Below are positions 33,692 through 42,360 of a stretch of 64,000 nucleotides of DNA, piece after piece; positions within the stretch are counted from its first letter, which is position 1, and every line of letters begins with the position of its first letter. This DNA comes from Streptomyces vilmorinianum. Lineage in GTDB: Bacteria > Actinomycetota > Actinomycetes > Streptomycetales > Streptomycetaceae. The stretch lies in contig NZ_CP040244.1 in assembly GCF_005517195.1 (NCBI RefSeq), forward strand, positions 3,862,001 to 3,926,000, given 5' to 3'. The notes under the pieces were generated by a model. The model had not been told where the DNA came from and did not search any database. It saw nothing but the letters and a program-made list of their open reading frames with translations. The translations under genes and the position numbers were made by a program.

Positions 33692-34885
33692 TTACCAGGC
33701 GACCGGGAGGCGTTCGGGGATGCGCTTCATGAAGCGCGTACGCCAGACCAGTTGGTCGACCGGGACCGCGAGGTGCAGGTCGGGCATCTTCCGAAGGAGT
33801 ACCTCCAGGGCGATCTCGGTGTGCTTCTTGCCGAGGGCCGTGGCCGGGCAGTAGTGCTGGCCCCCGCCGAAGGAGAGGTGCGTGCCGGCGTTGGGGCGCC
33901 TGATGTCGACGGTGTGGGGGTCGGGGAACACGGCGGGGTCGGTGTTGGCCGCCTCGACCAGGACGAGGAGGAGCTCTCCCTTGCGTACCTCGACGTCTCC
34001 GAGGGTCACGTCCTCGAGGGCGAGGCGCGGCAGTCCGTCGGCGATGGACAGGTTGACGCGCAGGAGCTCGTCGACGGCGCCGGAGATCAGGCCCGGGTCC
34101 TCGCGGAGCTGTGCCCATACCTCGGGGTGCTGGAGGAGGGAGAAGACCGCCATGGTGAGGAAGCCCATGGTGGAGATCACACCCGCGCCGAAGAACGTGA
34201 CGCCGACCGTGGCCAGCATCTCGTCGGTCAGATGGGCGTAGTCGGGATCCCCGCGCAGGGCGGCGAGTTCGGCCATGAGCCCGCGCGTCGCCGGGTCGTC
34301 GAGCCGCTCGGTCATGTAGGCGATGTCGCGGTCCCAGTTGAGCCGCGCGCCGGTGACGGGGCAGGCGGAGTTCATGAACGCGATGTCGAGGCTGGCGGCG
34401 AGGCGCGGGGCGTCGGCCTCGGGTATGCCGAGGATGCGGCAGTGGAGGTGTTCGGCGTACGGGTTGGCGAACCGGCCGCGGAGGTCGACGGGTGCGCCGT
34501 AGGCGAGGAGGTCGTCGACCAGCGTGGAGGCGTGGGCGCGCATCCAGTCGGTGAGGCCGTCGGTCTTGGGGTTGATGGCCTTGAGGACGGCCTTGCGGAG
34601 CCCTGCCCCGGTGATGTTGCCCATGTTGTTGACGACCTCGGGCGGGATGGTCAGCGCGTACTGCCGGGGGACGCCGGGCGCGGAGGTGTCCTTGAGGGAG
34701 AAGCGCGGGTCTTCGAGGACCTGCTTGCACAGCTCGTACGACGACACGAGCCAGGCCGGGTCGCCGGCGATGGTGCGGACGCGTGTGACCGGTTCGGCGC
34801 GCAGGGACTCGATCTCGGGCGGGAGGCGGTCGCCGCGGGCGGAGAACGGGAAGTCGAGCAGGGTGTCCGGCGTGTCAGTGGTCAT
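33692..34885 (-). CDS. CYP121-like cytochrome P450 (mycocyclosin-synthase family)
   Basis: P450 of 397 aa that follows M. tuberculosis CYP121 (396 aa) along its length, judged from memory: PFSARGDRLPPEIESLR, VLEDPRFSLKDTSAPG, IPPEVVNNMGNITGAGLRKA, LDIAFMNSACP (Phe170), LNWDRDIAYM (Trp184), I-helix FFGAGVISTMGFL, FADGLPRLA-type segment and the ending IPERLPVAW. The heme loop is FGGGQHYCPATALG, Cys346, with Ala where CYP121 has Gly. Positions matching substrate-contacting Gln385 and Arg386 are Met386 and Lys387. CYP121 couples the two tyrosines of cyclo(Tyr-Tyr). Its ATG overlaps the end of the cyclodipeptide synthase by 11 bp. Confidence 0.92.
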   Translation of the reverse strand: MTTDTPDTLLDFPFSARGDRLPPEIESLRAEPVTRVRTIAGDPAWLVSSYELCKQVLEDPRFSLKDTSAPGVPRQYALTIPPEVVNNMGNITGAGLRKAVLKAINPKTDGLTDWMRAHASTLVDDLLAYGAPVDLRGRFANPYAEHLHCRILGIPEADAPRLAASLDIAFMNSACPVTGARLNWDRDIAYMTERLDDPATRGLMAELAALRGDPDYAHLTDEMLATVGVTFFGAGVISTMGFLTMAVFSLLQHPEVWAQLREDPGLISGAVDELLRVNLSIADGLPRLALEDVTLGDVEVRKGELLLVLVEAANTDPAVFPDPHTVDIRRPNAGTHLSFGGGQHYCPATALGKKHTEIALEVLLRKMPDLHLAVPVDQLVWRTRFMKRIPERLPVAW

Positions 34886-35582
34886 GGTGGTCTCCGAGGC
34901 TGGGGGTGACGATGGCGTGGCCCTGGTTGCGGGAGGCGCGCAGTCCGGAGCCGCGGGAGTAGAGGAGTTCGGCCATCGGCAGGAGCTGGTGGTAGCAGTT
35001 GAGAGAGGAGGGGACACCGAGGATCGCGGGGGTGTCCAGGAAGAGCGGTGCCTCGGCGCAGATGTACTGGAGGCAGACCTCGCGCTGGCGGGCGGTGGGT
35101 GTCTGCCCTTCGAGGACCTTCGAGGAGAGGAAGGCGGCGACGAGTTTGTCGCAGGTGGTGAGGAACTCCGCGTCCGTGGCGAGGAGATCGTCCAGGTGTT
35201 TGCGCAGGTGCCGGTAGGCCGGGATGTCGAGGAGCGCGGACATGGGGCGTCCTCGGAGCCGTTCACCGCCGGGGTCGAGGGTGGCGACGGCGTTGTTGAC
35301 CTTGGCGCGGACGCCGCGGAGGTTCTTGACCGCTTTGCGGCGGGCTTCGTCCGGCGGGTAGCCGAGTGCCTCGTACATGTCCGCGACATGCAGGTCGGTG
35401 TAGATGAGGTCGGCCTGTTCGAAGGTGCGCAGTCCCCAGGCGGCGAGGTCGGCCACCCGCTGGGCGGAGAAGTAGCCGTTTCCGGGGGAGATGCCGATGA
35501 CGGCGTGGGCGCCTTCGGTGTGGATCACCTGGCAGTGTTGCGTGTACGGCTGGACCTTGAAGCTGTCGGTCGCTGTCGTCAA
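34875..35582 (-). CDS. tRNA-dependent cyclodipeptide synthase (NYH type)
   Basis: Protein of 235 aa when started at TTG 35582. All active-site positions of AlbC appear at a constant offset of -5: Ser32 and Asn35 in AVIGISPGNGYFS, Tyr173 and Glu177 in QYICAEAPLF, and Tyr197-His198 in SSLNCYHQL, so it is the NYH subfamily. The residue matching AlbC Leu200 is Asn195; I recall Asn there in the cyclo(Tyr-Tyr) synthase Rv2275, suggesting tyrosine use. The enzyme takes two aminoacyl-tRNAs and makes a diketopiperazine. AAGGA lies 11 bp before the TTG. First gene of the P450 operon. Confidence 0.94.
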   Translation of the reverse strand: MTTATDSFKVQPYTQHCQVIHTEGAHAVIGISPGNGYFSAQRVADLAAWGLRTFEQADLIYTDLHVADMYEALGYPPDEARRKAVKNLRGVRAKVNNAVATLDPGGERLRGRPMSALLDIPAYRHLRKHLDDLLATDAEFLTTCDKLVAAFLSSKVLEGQTPTARQREVCLQYICAEAPLFLDTPAILGVPSSLNCYHQLLPMAELLYSRGSGLRASRNQGHAIVTPSLGDHHDH

Positions 35583-35749
35583 AGGAAGAGATGTCCTTCG
35601 GGCCGCTAGTCCCGTCGGGGCCGTGTGCCCCTGGTGTGGCGGCGACGCCCTGAAGTTACCGGCGATCTCCACAGAGTGACGATTTCGCCCGCGAGGTGGC
35701 CAAAAATAATCGGTACGTGACGGAAATTGATCAGATGCCAGAAAAGGAA

Positions 35750-35775
35750 GCGCCGCCCCCACTTGGGGGCGGCGC
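35750..35775 (-). terminator. Intrinsic terminator after the LacI gene
   Basis: An 11-bp perfect stem (GCGCCGCCCCC / GGGGGCGGCGC) with an ACTT loop, 30 bp beyond the lacI-type stop codon. In the leftward direction it is followed by CTTCCTTTTC, a modest U-run. It closes the sugar-transport operon and insulates it from the AT-rich promoter region (35583-35749) of the cyclodipeptide synthase. Confidence 0.88.
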
Positions 35776-35804
35776 GTGTGGATCGTCTTACCACTGACCG
35801 AAGC

Positions 35805-36830
35805 TCAGGTGGATTCGCGGTGAACCAGCTCTGTGGGCAGGATGACCGCGGCCGGCTCCTCCCCGGCTATGCGGGCGAGGAGCGTGCGGACCATCTCGGT
35901 GCTGATGCGGTCCCAGGGCTGCCGGATCGTGGTGAGCGGCGGGCGGGAGGAGACCGCGGCGGGCGAGTCGTCGAAGCCACCGACGGCGACGTCCTCGGGC
36001 ACCCGGCGTCCGGCGCGGTCGAGGGCGTCGAGCACGCCCTGGGCCATCAGGTCCGAGGCGACGAACACGGCGTCGATGTCCGGGGCGCGTTCCAGGAGCA
36101 GGGCGGCCGCGGTCTCCCCGCTCGCGCGGCTGTAGTCGCCGGTGGCGATCAGCGCCTCGTCGGCGGGCAGACCGTACTCGGCCAGCGTCTCGCGGTATCC
36201 GGCGAGGCGCTCGACGCCGCCCGGGGTGTCGAGCGGGCCGGTGACGGTGGCGATCCGGCGGCGGCCCGTCTCGTACAGATGGCGCACCATGTCCCGGGCG
36301 CCGTCGCGGTCGTCGGCGGCGACGTAGCCGATCTTGGCGGTCTGACCGAGGGGCTTGCCGCAGGCGACGACGGGGACGCCCGCGTCGTGCAGCTGGGCCA
36401 CCACGGGGTCGCCGGAGTGGCTGGAGACCAGCAGGACGCCGTCGACGTGCCCGGCCTCGATGTAGCGCAGGTTGCGCCGGCGTTCGGCCTCGGTGCCCGC
36501 GATCATCAGCAGCAGCGGGATGTCCTGTGCGGCCAGCGCCTGGGTGCAGGCGCGCAGCAGCACGTTGAAGTTGGGGTCCTCGAAGAACCGTTCCTGGGGC
36601 TCGGTCAGCAGGAACGCCACCGAGTCGGACTTGCCGGTGATCAGCGAGCGGGCGTGCCGGTTCACGACGTAGCCCGTCCTGCGGATCGCGGCGTCCACGG
36701 CTGCCTTCGCCGTGGGGCTCACGTAGTGCCCGCCGTTGAGGACGCGCGAGACGGTGCCGCGCGAGACCCCCGCCTCGCGCGCCACGTCGTGGATCGTCGC
36801 CGGGCGGCGCCTGTTCGCTGCTGTGCTCAT
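35805..36830 (-). CDS. LacI-family repressor of the galactan locus
   Basis: Protein of 341 aa. Residues 12-60 hold the LacI HTH and hinge (ATIHDVAREAGVSRGTVSRV, LNGGHYVSP). A periplasmic-binding-like sensor follows, with the typical FVASDLMAQGVLDALDRAGR near the end. ATG at 36830 lies 25 bp after the second permease gene, so it is the last gene of the transport operon and controls its own expression. The two TGTGNNCGTTCACA sites between the operon and the beta-galactosidase are the probable binding sites. Galactose or a galacto-oligosaccharide is the likely inducer by context. Confidence 0.93.
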   Translation of the reverse strand: MSTAANRRRPATIHDVAREAGVSRGTVSRVLNGGHYVSPTAKAAVDAAIRRTGYVVNRHARSLITGKSDSVAFLLTEPQERFFEDPNFNVLLRACTQALAAQDIPLLLMIAGTEAERRRNLRYIEAGHVDGVLLVSSHSGDPVVAQLHDAGVPVVACGKPLGQTAKIGYVAADDRDGARDMVRHLYETGRRRIATVTGPLDTPGGVERLAGYRETLAEYGLPADEALIATGDYSRASGETAAALLLERAPDIDAVFVASDLMAQGVLDALDRAGRRVPEDVAVGGFDDSPAAVSSRPPLTTIRQPWDRISTEMVRTLLARIAGEEPAAVILPTELVHREST

Positions 36831-36855
36831 GCTCTGTTCCCCTGTTCCCCTGTGC

Positions 36856-37797
36856 TCAGGACTTTACGGCGCCGGACAGCAGGTCGAGGCTCCAGAACCG
36901 CTGAATGACGAGGAAGAGGGCGATGAGCGGGACGATCGCGAGCAGCGCGCCGGTGATGACCAGGGTGTAGAGGGCGGGTTGGCCCGCGCCCTGCTTGAGG
37001 AGGGTGAACAGCCCCACGGTCATGGGGAACTTCTCGTCGTTGCCGAGCATGATGAACGGCAGCAGGAAGTTGTTCCAGATGGCCACGAACTGGAAGAGGA
37101 AGATCGTGACCAGGCCCGGCGACATCATGGGGACGGCGATCCGCAGGAAGATCCGCCACTCCCCCGCGCCGTCCATCCGGCCGGCCTCGACGAGCTCCAT
37201 GGGGATGGCGGCCTCAGCGTAGATCCGGCCGAGGTAGACGCCGTACGGGGAGAGGATCAGCGGCAGCAGGACGGAGAGGTACGTGTCCGTCAGGTCGGCC
37301 TCGGCCATCAGCAGGTACTGCGGGATGGCGAGGATCACCGGGGGCATGAGCACGCCCGAGAGGATCAGGTTGAAGAAGGTCTCGCGGCCGCGGAAGCGGT
37401 AGACGGCGAGGGCGTAGCCGGCGAGGGCGGAGACGCTGGTGGACAGGACGGCGCCGAGTCCGGCGTAGAACACCGAGTTGGCCATCCACCGCCAGTAGAG
37501 GCCGTCGCGGTACGCGGCCAGGTCGGCGAGGTTGTCGCCGAAGCCGTCGCCGGGCAGGAAGGTGAAGGTGGAGAAGAGGTCCGCGCCCGACTTGGTGGAG
37601 GCCACCAGGACCCAGGCGATGGGCAGCAGGCAGTAGAGCGCGCCGAGGACCAGGGCCGCGGTGGGCAGCAGGGCGGCGCGGCGCGGGCTGGGGGTCCCCC
37701 CGCCGGAGGCAGGGGGAGGGCCCAGGGAGGTTCCGGGGGTGGCGCCGGCGGCCGGGGCGGCTTTGCGCACCTGCGGCGGGGAGGCGAGCCCGCTCAT
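36856..37797 (-). CDS. Carbohydrate ABC transporter permease (MalG/GanQ-like)
   Basis: Protein of 313 aa with an unusual Pro/Gly-rich cytoplasmic N-terminus of about 40 residues, then six membrane segments (LLPTAALVLGALYCLLPIAW first). The EAA loop that contacts the ATPase reads EAAIPMELVEAGRMDGAGEW. It partners with the neighbouring permease to form the membrane channel. Its ATG overlaps the TGA of the upstream permease (ATGA). In Streptomyces such importers use a shared MsiK-type ATPase, and none is encoded here. Confidence 0.92.
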   Translation of the reverse strand: MSGLASPPQVRKAAPAAGATPGTSLGPPPASGGGTPSPRRAALLPTAALVLGALYCLLPIAWVLVASTKSGADLFSTFTFLPGDGFGDNLADLAAYRDGLYWRWMANSVFYAGLGAVLSTSVSALAGYALAVYRFRGRETFFNLILSGVLMPPVILAIPQYLLMAEADLTDTYLSVLLPLILSPYGVYLGRIYAEAAIPMELVEAGRMDGAGEWRIFLRIAVPMMSPGLVTIFLFQFVAIWNNFLLPFIMLGNDEKFPMTVGLFTLLKQGAGQPALYTLVITGALLAIVPLIALFLVIQRFWSLDLLSGAVKS

Positions 37798-38726
37798 CGG
37801 GTGGCTCCTTGCTTCGTACGACGGTTGGAGGCCCGCAGGAGGCCGAAGGACAACAGGAAGGTGGCCGCGGCGAGGACGACGGCGGTGGCCGAGGCGGCGT
37901 GGATGTTCCCGCCGGTGAAGGCGTCGTTGTAGACCTTCATCAGGGGGCTCCAGGTGGTGGGGATGCCGTTGGTGAGCGGCCGGAGCGTCATGGGCTCGTT
38001 GAAGACCTGGAGGGTGGCGATGATCGAGAAGAAGAAGGTGAGCACCAGCGAGGGCGCCACCATGGGGATCTTGATCCGCAGGGCGATCTGCAGTTCCGAG
38101 CAGCCGTCGAGTTTGGCGGCCTCGTAGACCTCGGCGGGGAGCGACCGCAGCGAGGTGTAGATGACGATCATGTTGAAGCCGGTGCCGCCCCAGACGGCGA
38201 TGTTGGCCATCGCCAGGTAGAGCGGTCCGCCGTCCATCAGGTCCGGCTGCGGCAGCCCGAGGGTGTCGAGCAGGTAGGAGAAGGGGCTGACGTCCGGCAG
38301 GTACAGGAAGCCCCACATGAGGGCCGCGATGACGCCGGGGACGGCGTACGGCAGGAAGATGGCGAGCCGGGAGAAGGAGCGGGCGCGGGCCCGTTCGGTG
38401 TCGAGCAGGAGCGCGAACAGCAGGGCGAGGCCGAGCATGACGGGGACGACGATCGCGCCGTAGCCGAGGATCCGCAGGGCGCCGGCGCCGAGTTCGGAGT
38501 CGGTGAGGGCGGCGGTGTGGTTCTCCAGACCGGCCCAGACCTCGCTCCTGGCTCCCTTGCCCAGACCGAGGCCCTTGACCTCGATCTTGTGGAAGCTGAG
38601 CCAGATCGCGTAGCCGATGGGCAGCGCGAAGAAGAGGGCGAACAGGACGGCTGCCGGGAGGAGGAAGCCGTACGGGGCCAGCTTGACCCCGTACGACCGG
38701 CGCACGCCCTGGGTGGGCTGCGTCAC
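37794..38726 (-). CDS. Sugar ABC transporter permease (MalF/GanP-like)
   Basis: Protein of 310 aa with six membrane segments, starting GFLLPAAVLFALFFALPIGY. The EAA loop is EVYEAAKLDGCSELQIALRI followed by KIPMVAP. GTG start at 38726 overlaps the stop of the binding protein gene as GTGA, so the genes are translationally coupled. Typical length for MalF-type subunits without the extra periplasmic loop. Middle gene of the transporter operon. Confidence 0.92.
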   Translation of the reverse strand: MTQPTQGVRRSYGVKLAPYGFLLPAAVLFALFFALPIGYAIWLSFHKIEVKGLGLGKGARSEVWAGLENHTAALTDSELGAGALRILGYGAIVVPVMLGLALLFALLLDTERARARSFSRLAIFLPYAVPGVIAALMWGFLYLPDVSPFSYLLDTLGLPQPDLMDGGPLYLAMANIAVWGGTGFNMIVIYTSLRSLPAEVYEAAKLDGCSELQIALRIKIPMVAPSLVLTFFFSIIATLQVFNEPMTLRPLTNGIPTTWSPLMKVYNDAFTGGNIHAASATAVVLAAATFLLSFGLLRASNRRTKQGATR

Positions 38727-40033
38727 TGGGCGACCTCGAAGCCCTGCTTCTTCAGGTCCGCGACGGTGGCGGCCTGCATGGCGGTCAGGGCGACGGCGAA
38801 GTCGGACTTGGCCTTGGCGGCCTTGCCGAACTCGTCCTTGAAGGAGGTGTAGGCGACGTTCACGTTGGGGCCCCAGGCGGCGGGGGCGGTGGTCTTCGCG
38901 ATCGTCGCGGCCCGCGTGTAGAAGTCGGGCTGGTTGACGAAGAAGTCGGGGGCCTGGGCGAGCGCGCCGCCGGTCTGGGCGGCGGTGGCGGCCGGGTAGA
39001 TGCCGGCTTCCTTGACCAGGGCGGCGAGCGCCTCGGGGTCGGTGTTCAGCCAGGTCGCGAACGTGGCGGCGGCCGCCTTGTGCCGGGAGTCGGTGGTCAC
39101 GGCGGTGGTGGAGCCGCCCCAGCTGCCGGTGGTGGGCTTGGCCGCGTCCCACTGGGGCAGCGGGGCCATGGCCCACTTGCCCTTGGTGTCGGGCGCGGCG
39201 GTGGTGAGGACGCCGGGGGCCCAGACGGCGCTGACCCAGGCGATCTGCTGCCCGGTGTTGAGGGCCTTGTTCCAGGCGGGGGTGTACATCGGCTGGTTGT
39301 CGATGGCGCCCTCCTTGACGAGGCCGCCCCAGAAGTCGGCGACCTTCTTGGTGGCCGCGTCGTCGACGCCGACCTTCCACTTCTGGTCCTGGGTGGTCCA
39401 CCACTGGGCGCCCGCCTGCTGGGAGAGGCCGGCGAACAGGCCCGCGTCGTTGGAGGAGAAGGTGGTGAGCGCCTTGTCGGGGGCCTTGGCCTTCAGGGCC
39501 TTGGCGGTGGCGGCGAACTCGTCCCAGGTGGTGGGGACCTTCAGGCCGTACTGCTTGAAGAGGTCCGTCCGGTAGAAGAACATCAGCGGCCCGGAGTCCT
39601 GGGGCACCGCGTAGACGGCGTCGGAGCCGAGGGTGGTCTGCTGCCAGAGACCGGGGGCGAACTTGTCCTTGGCGTCGCCGACCTCCTTGGAGATGTCGGC
39701 GAGGGCGTCGTTGCTGACCAGCGTCGGCAGGGCCTGGAACTCGGCCTGGACGAGGTCGGGGGCCTGGTGGGCCTTGGACGCCGTGATGATCTTCGTCACC
39801 AGGTCGTCGCCGGACGCCTGCTTCTGGACCGTGACCTTGATGTCCGGGTTCTTCTTGTTCCAGATCGCCGCCACCTTGTCCATGTTGGGCGCCCAGGCCC
39901 AGTAGGTGAGCGAGACGGGACCCGACGCGGTCTGCTCCTCGCCTTCGGGCGAGCCGCAGGCGGTGAGTGCGGCGGCGCCGAGGGCGACGGCAGTGGCGGT
40001 GGCGACAACACGGTGGCGCGAAACGATGGGCAT
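38723..40033 (-). CDS. Sugar ABC transporter substrate-binding lipoprotein
   Basis: Protein of 436 aa. The signal peptide ends in the lipobox AALTACG, so the protein is anchored outside the membrane. The mature part is an SBP_bac_1-type fold: VSLTYWAWAPNMDKVAAIWN, IKVTVQKQASGDDLVTKI, then PDLVQAEFQALPTLVSNDAL. Many Trp residues (QWWTTQDQKWKVG and others) fit sugar stacking. First gene of the leftward operon; ATG at 40033. By context it captures galacto-oligosaccharides released by the GH53 enzyme. Confidence 0.93.
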   Translation of the reverse strand: MPIVSRHRVVATATAVALGAAALTACGSPEGEEQTASGPVSLTYWAWAPNMDKVAAIWNKKNPDIKVTVQKQASGDDLVTKIITASKAHQAPDLVQAEFQALPTLVSNDALADISKEVGDAKDKFAPGLWQQTTLGSDAVYAVPQDSGPLMFFYRTDLFKQYGLKVPTTWDEFAATAKALKAKAPDKALTTFSSNDAGLFAGLSQQAGAQWWTTQDQKWKVGVDDAATKKVADFWGGLVKEGAIDNQPMYTPAWNKALNTGQQIAWVSAVWAPGVLTTAAPDTKGKWAMAPLPQWDAAKPTTGSWGGSTTAVTTDSRHKAAAATFATWLNTDPEALAALVKEAGIYPAATAAQTGGALAQAPDFFVNQPDFYTRAATIAKTTAPAAWGPNVNVAYTSFKDEFGKAAKAKSDFAVALTAMQAATVADLKKQGFEVAQ

Positions 40034-40087
40034 GGAGCCCCTCCCCTGACGAGCGGTCTCCCGTTGCGGGAGGACCGGCCATGCATC

Positions 40088-40191
40088 TGTGAGCGTTCAC
40101 AGTAGAGAAACGTTCCGGACACTTGTCAATGGTGGATCGTGTGCGGTTATGTTGCGTTGCCACATCGAGATCCGATGTGTGTACGTTCACA
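40088..40191. promoter_or_regulatory. Paired LacI-type operators between transport operon and beta-galactosidase
   Basis: TGTGAGCGTTCACA at 40088-40101 and TGTGTACGTTCACA at 40178-40191 differ at two positions. The first is embedded in a 6-bp-arm palindrome CTGTGA-GCGT-TCACAG at 40087-40102. They are 90 bp apart, and each is close to one of the divergent start codons (40033 leftward, 40225 rightward). A TTGTCA at 40123 with TTATGT 18 bp further on is a possible promoter for the rightward gene. Looping by the LacI-type repressor encoded in the operon is plausible. Confidence 0.82.
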
Positions 40192-40224
40192 GATGATCGA
40201 GTTCTGACGTTCAGGAGACAACCC

Positions 40225-42246
40225 ATGCCGGACATGACTCCCCAAGGCCTGCACCGGCTCGCCTTCGGTGGGGACTACAACCCCGAGCAGTGGCCGGAAA
40301 GCGTCTGGCAGGAGGACGTCCGGCTGATGCGCGAGGCCGGCGTCACCATGGTGAGCGTCGGAATCTTCTCCTGGGCCCTGCTCGAGCCGGAGCCGGGCGC
40401 ATACGATTTCGGCTGGCTCGACCGGGTCCTGGACCTGCTGCACGAGCACGGCATCCGCGTCGACCTGGGGACCCCCACGGTCGTGCCGCCTGCCTGGTTC
40501 TACCGGGCCCACCCCGACGCGCTGCCGGTCAGCCGTGAGGGCGTGCGGTACTCCTTCGGCTCACGCGGCGCGATCTGCCACAGCTCCCCGGCCTACCGCG
40601 AGGCCGCCGCACGGATCACGACGAAGCTCGCCGAGCGGTACGCCGTCCATCCCGCGCTCGCCCTCTGGCACGTGCACAACGAGTACGGCGTCCCGGTCAG
40701 TGCCTGCTACTGCGACACCTGCGCGGCCCGCTTCCGGCGCTGGCTCGAGGGCCGGTACGGATCCGTCGACGCCGTCAACGAGGCCTGGGGCACCGCCTTC
40801 TGGGGCCAGCGCTACACCTCGTACGAGCAGATCGACCCGCCGCGCCTGACCCCCACCGTCGGCAACCCGGCCCAGCAGCTCGACCACCGCCGCTTCGCCG
40901 ACGCCACCATGCGGGAGAACTTCGTCACGGAACGGGACATCCTGCACCGCCTCTCCCCCGGCGTCCCGGTCACCACCAACTTCATGACCGCGCTCAGCCA
41001 GTGCGACTCGGTGGACTACTGGGCCTGGGGCCGCGAGGTCGACCTCGTCACCAACGACCACTATCTGATCACCGACGGCCGCCGCACCCATGTCAACCTG
41101 GCGATGGCCGCCGACCTGACCCGCTCGGTGGCGGGCGGCGCCCCGTGGCTGCTGCTCGAACACTCCACGTCCGGCGTGAACTGGCAGCCGCGCAACCCCG
41201 CCAAGCGCCCGGGCGAGATGGCCCGCAACTCCCTCGGCCATGTCGCGCGCGGCTCCGAGGGCGCGATGTTCTTCCAGTGGCGCCAGTCCCGGCGCGGCGC
41301 CGAGAAGTTCCACTCCTCGATGCTGCCGCACGCCGGCACGGACTCGCGGGTCTGGCGCGAGGTGGTCCGGCTCGGCGCCGACCTCGACTCGCTGGCCACG
41401 CTGCGCGGCACGCGCACCGTCCCGGACGTCGCGATGGTGTGGGACTGGGAGTCGTGGTGGGCGCAGGGCCTGGAGTGGCGCCCCACCGAGGACCACGACG
41501 CGCGCGAGCGCGCCGACAGCTTCTACGAATCGCTCTACGACCGGCACCTGACCGTCGACTTCGCCCACCCCGAGCACGACCTGTCGGCGTACCCGCTGGT
41601 CGTCGTCCCCGCGCTCTACCTCGCCACCGAGGCCGCGGGGCTCAACCTGCGCGCGTACGTGGAGAACGGCGGGACGCTCGTCGTCTCGTACTTCTCCGGG
41701 ATCGTCGACGAGCACGACGCCGTGCACCCCGGCGCGTACCCGGGCGCCCTGCGCGAGGTGCTCGGTCTGACCGTGGAGGAGTGGTCCCCGCTCGGCGCGG
41801 GCGAGTCGGTACGGATCTCGGGCCCGGGCGGGGCGACGCTGCCCGCCGACGTGTGGACCGAGTTCGTGGTGGAGCGCGGCGCGGAGCCCGTGTGGACGTA
41901 CGCGGACGGGCCGGCCGCCGGGCGGGCGGCCGTCACCCGGCACCGTCTTGGCAAGGGCACCGCCTGGTACGTCTCCACCCGGCTCGACGCGGCCTCGCTC
42001 GACGAGATCCTCGGCGCCGCCTGCGCGGACGCGGGGATCGCGCCGCGCGACACGCTCCCCCGGGACGTCGAGGTCGTCCGCCGCTCCGGCACGGGCGGCG
42101 ACTACCTCTTCGCGCTCAACCACACCGCGCAGGACGCGAAGGTGCCGCTGGACTCCCCCGGCACCGAGCTCCTCCACGGCGAACGCGCGGCCGGTCACCT
42201 CGCCGTCCCGGCCGGGTCGGTCCGCGTCGTACGGCTCGACGCCTGA
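40225..42246 (+). CDS. Beta-galactosidase, GH42
   Basis: Protein of 673 aa. The GH42 start GLHRLAFGGDYNPEQWPESV is present. The acid/base Glu153 lies in WHVHNEYG and the nucleophile Glu312 in WLLLEHSTSGVNW. A zinc-type Cys cluster (CYCDTC) follows the first, as in many GH42 enzymes. A trimerisation domain (YPLVVVPALYLATEAAGLNL) and C-terminal beta domain complete it. No signal peptide, so it cleaves imported galacto-oligosaccharides in the cytoplasm. ATG at 40225 with AGGAG upstream. Divergent from the transport operon, with shared LacI-type operators. Confidence 0.95.
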   Translation: MPDMTPQGLHRLAFGGDYNPEQWPESVWQEDVRLMREAGVTMVSVGIFSWALLEPEPGAYDFGWLDRVLDLLHEHGIRVDLGTPTVVPPAWFYRAHPDALPVSREGVRYSFGSRGAICHSSPAYREAAARITTKLAERYAVHPALALWHVHNEYGVPVSACYCDTCAARFRRWLEGRYGSVDAVNEAWGTAFWGQRYTSYEQIDPPRLTPTVGNPAQQLDHRRFADATMRENFVTERDILHRLSPGVPVTTNFMTALSQCDSVDYWAWGREVDLVTNDHYLITDGRRTHVNLAMAADLTRSVAGGAPWLLLEHSTSGVNWQPRNPAKRPGEMARNSLGHVARGSEGAMFFQWRQSRRGAEKFHSSMLPHAGTDSRVWREVVRLGADLDSLATLRGTRTVPDVAMVWDWESWWAQGLEWRPTEDHDARERADSFYESLYDRHLTVDFAHPEHDLSAYPLVVVPALYLATEAAGLNLRAYVENGGTLVVSYFSGIVDEHDAVHPGAYPGALREVLGLTVEEWSPLGAGESVRISGPGGATLPADVWTEFVVERGAEPVWTYADGPAAGRAAVTRHRLGKGTAWYVSTRLDAASLDEILGAACADAGIAPRDTLPRDVEVVRRSGTGGDYLFALNHTAQDAKVPLDSPGTELLHGERAAGHLAVPAGSVRVVRLDA

Positions 42247-42269
42247 CCCTCCTTCCCCCCTCATGACTC

Positions 42270-42304
42270 CCCGGGGGCGGGCGTCTCGCACGCGCGCCCC
42301 CGGG
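42270..42304 (+). terminator. Hairpin between GH42 and GH53 genes
   Basis: A 15-bp stem with one mismatch (CCCGGGGGCGGGCGT against its near complement) and a 5-base loop begins 24 bp after the GH42 stop codon. It is a probable terminator or attenuator, so the galactanase gene may be transcribed at a lower level or from its own promoter. Confidence 0.7.
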
Positions 42305-42360
42305 TGAACGGCACCACCGCACCACCGCCCCCTCCCTCCACCGTCGAAGGGACATCGACG

